A DNA stretch of 17,000 nucleotides. It comes from an uncultured Campylobacter sp. GTDB lineage: Bacteria; Campylobacterota; Campylobacteria; Campylobacterales; Campylobacteraceae. Shown here one piece after another: positions 12,917-17,000 of the stretch. The translations under genes and the position numbers were made by a program. The DNA lies in NCBI RefSeq assembly GCF_938045535.1, contig NZ_CALIMQ010000103.1, forward strand, positions 1 to 17,000, written 5' to 3'. Position 1 is the first letter of the stretch. Each line of letters begins with the position of its first letter. A model generated the notes under the pieces. It made no database searches. It was not told the DNA's origin and worked only from the letters and a program-made list of their open reading frames with translations.

Positions 12917-14251
12917 ATGAGACTTGAGCGTATCGGCGAGGACTCGGCGCTGATCGCGCGCATAGAGGCGATTAACGTCGCGGCGTTCCCCGAAATCGAG
13001 CGTATCAGCATAAAAAATTTCTTAAAAATGTCGCGCAAAGGACAGCTTGAAATCGCGGCGATTTTCGAGGATTTTAGCGCCATGGGCGCCGGCGGCGCGC
13101 CCGATAAACACTACGCGGCGGTGAGTGAAAATTTATGCGTGGGATCGCAAGATCGCGGCGAAGCGAGCCAAAATCGTGACGCTGCGAGTAAAAATTCCGA
13201 CGCGGATAACCGCAGCACGGCAGAATTTAACTCTTTGAATTCCAAAAATCGCAGCGTGATAGGTAAAAAATCCAATGCGATGTGTGAAAAATCCAGCTTG
13301 GAAAGTAAAAATCCCAGCGCAGAGGCAAGCAAAAATTCAAGCGCGGCGGCGCAAAATTTAAGCGGCGAGGAGCTCGTTGGGTTTTGCGTCTATAGGACCG
13401 AGCAAACCTACAAGCGCGCGGTTTCGCACCACAAACAGCCGCCGCCTCGCCTAAATGCGGATAAAATTTTAAGATCCAAAGCCCATAGCGGCGTGGAATT
13501 CGCTTGCGATGCGGGATCTTTCGGTACTGCGAGCGACGAAATTTCAAACTACGTTACGAGCAATGAAATTTCAGATTTAAGCGCTAGCGACGGGGTTTTG
13601 GGCGCGGGCGCGGATCAATGGCTAGCGAGCGAAAATATAAAACGTGCGGACGACGATTTAAAGCAGGCGAGTGCGGGAGAAATACTATGCCGCGGTGTCG
13701 CGACAGATAAAATTTCAAATGTGAGCGTGCACGGCGAAATTTCACCGAGCGCTACGGAGAGAGAAATTTCATCCGATGCCGCAATGGGAAAGATTTTGCG
13801 CTACGATGAGAGCGGGATTTTGCACCGCGATGAAAGTAAAATTTCGCGTTGCAAAAAAAGCGAATCCTCAAGCGGCAAGCAGGGCGAGATTTTTTACGTG
13901 GCCTACCTCGGCATCGATGCGAAATTTCGCGGGCTGGGGATCGGCTCAAGGCTGCTCGCGCTCATAGCCACGCAAAATCCGCGCGCGCAAATCGTCCTTG
14001 ACGTCGAGCCTCCGCACGAGGACGCGCCCAATCTCGCGCAGCGCCTGCGCCGTATAGAATTCTACGGCAGGCGCGGCTTTGGGCGCTGCGGCAAGTTTTT
14101 CAACTACGCAGGGCTAAGCTTCGAGATCCTTGCTAGGCCGCCGCTAAGCGCGCCGCAGCAGGGATTTGACGTAGCGAGCTTCGTGAAATTTATCGGCGCG
14201 GGCAATAAATTTAGATTTAAAGTCACCGACGCGCCGCTATATAAAAACTAA
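12917..14251 (+). CDS. GNAT-family N-acetyltransferase interrupted by two repeat-rich insertions
   Basis: GNAT enzymes move acetyl from acetyl-CoA to an amine; the acceptor here is unknown. The core is in three pieces. Residues 1 to about 60 read as the N-terminal helix/strand part, about 150-170 contain a strand (LVGFCVYRTEQTY), and about 317-430 carry the acetyl-CoA motif RGLGIG (338-343) and the end of the fold (FYGRRGFGR). Between them lie a Ser/Asn/Lys-rich insert (about 75-150) with a 7-residue repeat and a Ser/Glu/Asp-rich insert (about 175-315) with a 9-residue repeat. Typical GNAT proteins are 150-200 aa; this has 444. AAGGAGG (12906-12912) precedes the ATG. The stop and the next gene's ATG share a base (TAATG). 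The frame is intact throughout, so the inserts are translated if the gene is expressed. Confidence 0.85.
   Translation: MRLERIGEDSALIARIEAINVAAFPEIERISIKNFLKMSRKGQLEIAAIFEDFSAMGAGGAPDKHYAAVSENLCVGSQDRGEASQNRDAASKNSDADNRSTAEFNSLNSKNRSVIGKKSNAMCEKSSLESKNPSAEASKNSSAAAQNLSGEELVGFCVYRTEQTYKRAVSHHKQPPPRLNADKILRSKAHSGVEFACDAGSFGTASDEISNYVTSNEISDLSASDGVLGAGADQWLASENIKRADDDLKQASAGEILCRGVATDKISNVSVHGEISPSATEREISSDAAMGKILRYDESGILHRDESKISRCKKSESSSGKQGEIFYVAYLGIDAKFRGLGIGSRLLALIATQNPRAQIVLDVEPPHEDAPNLAQRLRRIEFYGRRGFGRCGKFFNYAGLSFEILARPPLSAPQQGFDVASFVKFIGAGNKFRFKVTDAPLYKN
13160..13363 (+). repeat. Degenerate 21-bp (7-residue) tandem repeat in the first GNAT insert
   Basis: Units follow the pattern x-x-S-K-N-x-S, for example AASKNSD, LNSKNRS, LESKNPS and AAAQNLS. 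The third-residue codons start at 13166, 13187, 13241, 13262, 13283, 13304, 13328 and 13349. Most steps are 21 bases; one is 24 and one is 54. At the DNA level the shared core is AAAAATYC followed by AGC. Confidence 0.75.
13535..13861 (+). repeat. Degenerate 27-bp (9-residue) tandem repeat in the second GNAT insert
   Basis: The nonapeptide unit starts x-E/K-I-S/L. Its E/K-I codons recur at 13538, 13565, 13709, 13736, 13763 and 13790 (27-base steps except the middle), then drift to 24-base steps at 13814 and 13838. The DNA core is GAAATTTCA or AAAATTTCA. Degenerate units (GVL, GEIL) occupy 13590-13690. Confidence 0.75.
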
Positions 14252-14940
14252 TGCAAAAGCCCGAATTCAGCCTCATTTGCGACGATACATTTTATAAAAT
14301 TTTCTCCGCCTCTATCCTTGCGTTTTTTTGCATTTTTATCTCTTTAGACATCGGCGGATCGGGTGAGCTATTTTACACGGACAGCCCGCTACGCTCGCAG
14401 CGAGCCAAGCCCAGTCTGACGATCGTTTTTATGTTTTTAGCGTTACTTTATCTGCGAAGCGGTAGCAAAGAGGCGGCGCGCGTGGAATTTGACGAGCTTA
14501 AAATATCCTTTCGCAGAGGGCTAGACAAATACGATCTTATGCTTGGATGCGTCGATCTGATAGAGCCGTCGTTCGGCTTCGTGCGGACGTTTCGCGTGCC
14601 GTTTCTAAGCTACGAACGGTTTTTGAAACTGCAAGAAATTTTAAAATTCTTGCTTCTTTTCGCATACGTCGCGGGCGTGTTTTTGACGATCAAATTCGGC
14701 TTTGCCGAGGCTGCGATCTATGCAGCGGCGGGCATTTTTGCGATTTTGATCGCTTCAAAGCTCGTCGTCGCGCGAAGGCTAGACGGACGAGCGGGGCTAC
14801 GACTGCGCGACTGCCTGCTACTGCGCGGGAGGGACGATACGGGCGCGGCGGTATTTTTTTGCATCCGTCCTAGCCGCGCCGAGCGCGAGGCTTTACGCAT
14901 ATATTTTTTGAAAAATTTCAGCTACGACATTAAAGCGTGA
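14251..14940 (+). CDS. Hypothetical multi-pass membrane protein, 229 aa
   Basis: I do not recognise a named family. Hydrophobic segments are at about residues 17-34, 54-69, 130-148 and 152-173. A cytoplasm-like stretch (75-128) lies between the helix pairs, and a C-terminal soluble part (about 178-229) consists of strand-like segments followed by a helix (SRAEREALRIYFLKNF, about 208-223). That ending is reminiscent of PH-like/YcxB-type domains, a weak impression only. The ATG shares its A with the GNAT stop (TAATG), so it is translated with the GNAT gene. It may be a distant paralogue of the membrane protein at 15314, given the shared helix order, a KIS(F/Y) segment between the helix pairs, and the same kind of C-terminal helix. 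Confidence 0.8.
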   Translation: MQKPEFSLICDDTFYKIFSASILAFFCIFISLDIGGSGELFYTDSPLRSQRAKPSLTIVFMFLALLYLRSGSKEAARVEFDELKISFRRGLDKYDLMLGCVDLIEPSFGFVRTFRVPFLSYERFLKLQEILKFLLLFAYVAGVFLTIKFGFAEAAIYAAAGIFAILIASKLVVARRLDGRAGLRLRDCLLLRGRDDTGAAVFFCIRPSRAEREALRIYFLKNFSYDIKA

Positions 14941-14948
14941 AATTTTTC
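14910..14948 (+). terminator. AT-rich inverted repeat across the stop of the membrane-protein gene
   Basis: GAAAAATTTCA (14910-14920) is perfectly complementary to TGAAATTTTTC (14938-14948) around a 17-base loop, and the TGA stop sits in the 3' arm. The 11-bp stem is AT-rich and the T-run lies within it rather than after it, so termination is possible but not assured. Confidence 0.35.
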
Positions 14949-14951
14949 GGT

Positions 14952-14982
14952 TTTCAGCGTAAAATTTAGACCCGCGGGGTAG
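14952..14982 (+). repeat. 31-bp direct repeat, copy 1
   Basis: Identical over 31 bases to 16182-16212. It begins TTTCAGCG, continues with AAAATTTAGA and ends with CCCGCGGGGTAG, which includes the palindrome CCCGCGGG. It starts 12 bases after the stop of the first membrane-protein gene. Confidence 0.85.
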
Positions 14983-15170
14983 CCTGGATAAGGCTAAACG
15001 TAAACGAAGCGCAAAGGCGGATACTGCGCGAGTATTTTGCGGCGAGATTGGGGCTGGATTCGAGCAAAATTCTACTCACAGCAATCGTAGATGGGATCTC
15101 TCGGTACTCGAAGCAGTCGCAGATGAGATCGCTCGGCGCCCAAAGCAGCCATCGAAGCGGTCGCAGATAA
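14970..15170 (+). pseudogene. Possible relic of a third membrane-protein C-terminus
   Basis: An open stretch without a start codon reads VAWIRLNVNEAQ, then a helix ending ILREYFAARL. This resembles the endings of the two neighbouring membrane proteins (IRPSRAEREALRIYF and INIYSRRDLDEILEYF). Downstream the frame becomes compositionally odd and stops at 15168. It may be the remains of a deleted paralogue. The match is short and judged by eye, so it could be chance. Confidence 0.25.
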
Positions 15171-15277
15171 ACCGCTAGCGCCCGCTTGGCTGAGACAGCC
15201 ACCGCTCGTTGCAACTCGCCTCGCCGCAAGCGCCTCCGCAAATATCCAGACCTTTAAACGCACCGAAAGCGAGGCGG

Positions 15278-15286
15278 TGATAAAAT
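15278..15286 (+). promoter_or_regulatory. Extended -10 box for the second membrane-protein gene
   Basis: TGATAAAAT gives a TG-N extended -10 with the hexamer TAAAAT at 15281-15286. A start site near 15293 leaves a leader of about 20 bases carrying AAGGAA (15304-15309), four bases before the ATG. Confidence 0.45.
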
Positions 15287-15313
15287 ACGAAAGCCATACC
15301 GAAAAGGAATTTT

Positions 15314-16165
15314 ATGAGGGACTACGACAAAGAGCCGATCAAAACCATAGACAGAGCGGTTTACTTTCAAAACAATATCGTTCTTTTTCTTTCACTCGGT
15401 TGCTTATATAAAATATTCAATTTAGAAGTTACTCCGTTAAACTTAGAATTTTACACGCATTTTAGTGCCGATTTAGTTATGTTTATCGTAGTGGTCTTTT
15501 TATTGTTGCCGGCTATGCTACTTTGGCCTATTAAAAGAAAGGGCAGTCCCGCGTATTTTTTATTGGAAAATAATAAAATCAGCTATATAAATGCTTTCGA
15601 CGATAAGCCCGGATCGCTAAATCAGGCGCTAAATGATTTTTATTTTGTCAAGAAAGAGGAAGTAATAAAAATTTGCGATGCCTGTGATATAGATAAGGTA
15701 AGTTTTTGCATTATATCAGAGCTATATGATAGCTACGGAAGATTTCACTATTTTTCGTCATACGAGCTGTATAAAAAGTCGTCCATAGGGGTACACATAG
15801 GAAAGGTTGTATTGTTTTTATATCATACGATAAATTTCATATTGTTCATCTTGCCGTTTAAAATTTATATGCTGATAAGAGCGGATGAGCCTTTGGGCTT
15901 AATCCGCAAAAATATCGTGCTAAGGTTCAAAAATAGAAATTACTTCCTTATAAATATATATTCTAGGCGAGATCTGGATGAGATATTAGAGTATTTTAAG
16001 CAAAAAGGCGTCCAAGTTACGGATAAAGTGGTCTTTATGCCGCAGGCGCAGAATAAAGGCTTGTTTGCCGATAAAAATGAAATTTGGAGCGATGATTTCG
16101 GCGATACGCAAATTCCAAAAGACACGTTTAAGCGAAAGCTTGGGCGATTTTTTAGCTTGGATTAA
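15314..16165 (+). CDS. Hypothetical membrane protein, 283 aa, AT-richer than its neighbours
   Basis: No named family is recognised. Two helices lie at about residues 20-37 and 51-72. A soluble stretch (75-160, with NNKISY and a Cys-containing CDACD at 121-125) precedes a long hydrophobic segment (162-188) that may be one or two helices. A C-terminal soluble part has strands (196-217), a helix (about 219-231) and a polar tail to 283. The order resembles the 229-aa membrane protein at 14251, suggesting distant paralogy. The gene is visibly richer in A/T, with many ATA, TTA and AAA codons, than genes on either side, which hints at a different history. AAGGAA and an extended -10 box support the ATG. 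A copy of the 31-bp repeat follows 16 bases after the stop. Confidence 0.8.
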   Translation: MRDYDKEPIKTIDRAVYFQNNIVLFLSLGCLYKIFNLEVTPLNLEFYTHFSADLVMFIVVVFLLLPAMLLWPIKRKGSPAYFLLENNKISYINAFDDKPGSLNQALNDFYFVKKEEVIKICDACDIDKVSFCIISELYDSYGRFHYFSSYELYKKSSIGVHIGKVVLFLYHTINFILFILPFKIYMLIRADEPLGLIRKNIVLRFKNRNYFLINIYSRRDLDEILEYFKQKGVQVTDKVVFMPQAQNKGLFADKNEIWSDDFGDTQIPKDTFKRKLGRFFSLD

Positions 16166-16181
16166 AGAGCGATTCCGTCCG

Positions 16182-16212
16182 TTTCAGCGTAAAATTTAGA
16201 CCCGCGGGGTAG
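16182..16212 (+). repeat. 31-bp direct repeat, copy 2
   Basis: Exact copy of 14952-14982, 1230 bases further on, placed between the second membrane-protein gene and the lipoprotein gene. Here its last bases (TAG) continue as TAGAAT, forming a plausible -10 box; in copy 1 the same position reads TAGCCT and the box is absent. Confidence 0.85.
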
Positions 16213-16215
16213 AAT
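16210..16215 (+). promoter_or_regulatory. Candidate -10 box of the lipoprotein gene
   Basis: TAGAAT begins in the last three bases of the 31-bp repeat. A start site near 16222 would give a leader of about 21 bases with GGAG (16233-16236), six bases before the ATG. The hexamer is one mismatch from consensus. Confidence 0.4.
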
Positions 16216-16242
16216 TACAAAAATTTTTACACGGAGCAAACA

Positions 16243-16857
16243 ATGAAAAATTTCTTTCTAGCCGCAATAGTTTGCGCGCTTTTTAGCGGTTGCGCATATG
16301 AAGCACAGTTTAATCAAAATGCCGATGTAGCGCCGTTTGACGACACTATAAGCGCGACCAACGCCATGCAAAGCGCGCTCATTTACATCCCTGGCGAGCT
16401 AATGGGGACAAAAAGCTACGTCGCAAGCTCGAAGTTAGGCAGAGACGATGAGCTTAAAATCGACGTCGGCGAGTTCGTCGCAGGCGAGGCAAAGCGCTTC
16501 TTCGGCACCTACCTAAGGCGCGTAAGCGTTACCGACGACGAAAAAGCGCTGCAAGGCAAAGGGCTCGTTATCGCACCTGAGCTTAGCTCATTCGGCTTTG
16601 GCTTTTACAGCTCCGACGGCATCGACGTCTCCGCAAAGCCCTTCGTGCGCTACAATCTACGCCTAAAAATGTTTAAAAACGGAAAGCCGATCTACAACCA
16701 AAATATCGCCGTAAACGAGCGCAACTTCGGCGAGGAGGAGTTTTTCGGTGGCGGTCAGGGCTCATACGCGCAGATCGGCGGGATTTTCCAAAAGGCAATG
16801 GCGAACGACTACGCCGTACACGCTAGAGAGATTTTGGACGTAATCAACGATAACTAA
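16243..16857 (+). CDS. Small lipoprotein, 204 aa, function unknown
   Basis: A clear lipoprotein signal is present: MKNFFL start, hydrophobic core, and lipobox LFSGC with Cys17, so the mature protein is lipid-anchored. The mature part has a phenylalanine/glycine-rich centre (FGFGFYSSDG, about 122-131) and an FGGGQGSYAQ segment near 168-177. Alternating hydrophobic residues suggest a mostly beta fold, then a C-terminal helix. I do not recognise the family; an outer-membrane-associated assembly or adhesion role would be a guess. GGAG six bases before the ATG supports the start. It follows the second 31-bp repeat copy. The remaining 143 bases to the window end show no gene. Confidence 0.85.
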   Translation: MKNFFLAAIVCALFSGCAYEAQFNQNADVAPFDDTISATNAMQSALIYIPGELMGTKSYVASSKLGRDDELKIDVGEFVAGEAKRFFGTYLRRVSVTDDEKALQGKGLVIAPELSSFGFGFYSSDGIDVSAKPFVRYNLRLKMFKNGKPIYNQNIAVNERNFGEEEFFGGGQGSYAQIGGIFQKAMANDYAVHAREILDVINDN

Positions 16858-17000
16858 TCGCGCTTGCGCCTTTGTGCGTGGTAAGCGGCATCTGGTTGCT
16901 TATTTTTGCCTGCCGTCTTGTGGTAAAATTTGTCGCGGCGATCTTGCGGCACGCACTTGCGGATCGTCGCGCCTAAGCTCTATCTAGCGATAGGCTTTAA

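Larger units (their letters stand above)
14941..15313 (+). other. 373-base gap without an intact gene
   Basis: It contains, in order, one copy of a 31-bp direct repeat, an open stretch that may be the relic of a membrane-protein C-terminus, three loosely similar short repeats (15081-15186), and an extended -10 box for the next gene. The rest shows no ribosome binding site or credible reading frame on either strand. Confidence 0.5.

Noticed and set aside
12847..12927. 26-codon Arg-rich small frame before the GNAT gene
   Set aside because: The ribosome binding site is poorly spaced, the frame overlaps the GNAT start, and no attenuator-like structure is visible. I could not support it as a leader peptide.
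13100..13870. Possible CRISPR-like array in the periodic region
   Set aside because: The 21- and 27-base periods are multiples of three, the units are degenerate and in frame with a GNAT gene, and there are no conserved repeats separating unique spacers.

Overview
The window looks like chromosomal DNA of an oral-type, relatively GC-rich Campylobacter. C. gracilis is my best guess, with the C. showae/rectus group as the alternative. The evidence is the gene order lapB-like/rnhA/rnc/aroC beside a divergent dnaG, the adjacency of pycB and pckA (both as I remember them from C. jejuni), TATAAT -10 boxes without a clear -35, and a very frequent AAATTT word. The species is inferred, not proven.

Layout. 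Positions 1 to about 505 are visibly GC-rich, lack the AAATTT word, and encode HEAT-like helices that do not belong to a pyruvate carboxylase. They run in frame into an otherwise normal PycB (about 506-2083) that has lost its N-terminal catalytic segment. This looks like a chimeric junction, either an assembly artefact from a mixed oral community or a real recombination. A strong hairpin and a pckA promoter follow. pckA (2216-3799) overlaps a TTG-started CAP-domain lipoprotein gene (3774-5126). On the minus strand lie dnaG (8972-6930), a PP-loop tRNA-thiolation-like ATPase (6920-5937) and an unrecognised 186-aa gene (5780-5220). Two back-to-back -10 boxes sit between dnaG and the plus-strand group lapB-like/rnhA (9033-10458), rnc/aroC (10761-12787), a GNAT acetyltransferase with large repeat insertions (12917-14251) and a membrane protein (14251-14940). 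A 373-base non-coding gap (14941-15313) follows, then a second, AT-richer membrane protein (15314-16165) and a lipoprotein (16243-16857). I see nothing convincing in 16858-17000.

Function. PycB (with a PycA encoded elsewhere) and PckA form the pyruvate/oxaloacetate/PEP node. dnaG, rnhA and rnc serve replication and RNA processing, and aroC makes chorismate. The lapB-like gene probably acts in envelope (LPS) homeostasis. The 14.2-16.9 kb end is the most accessory-looking part: two possibly paralogous membrane proteins, a possible relic of a third, a 31-bp exact direct repeat downstream of each membrane gene, and a lipoprotein.

The most unusual biology is the low-complexity expansion of ordinary proteins. 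GNAT carries a 7-residue and a 9-residue degenerate tandem repeat, DnaG has two inserts and Rnc has a long polar tail. I found no tRNA, rRNA, CRISPR array, transposase or integrase.
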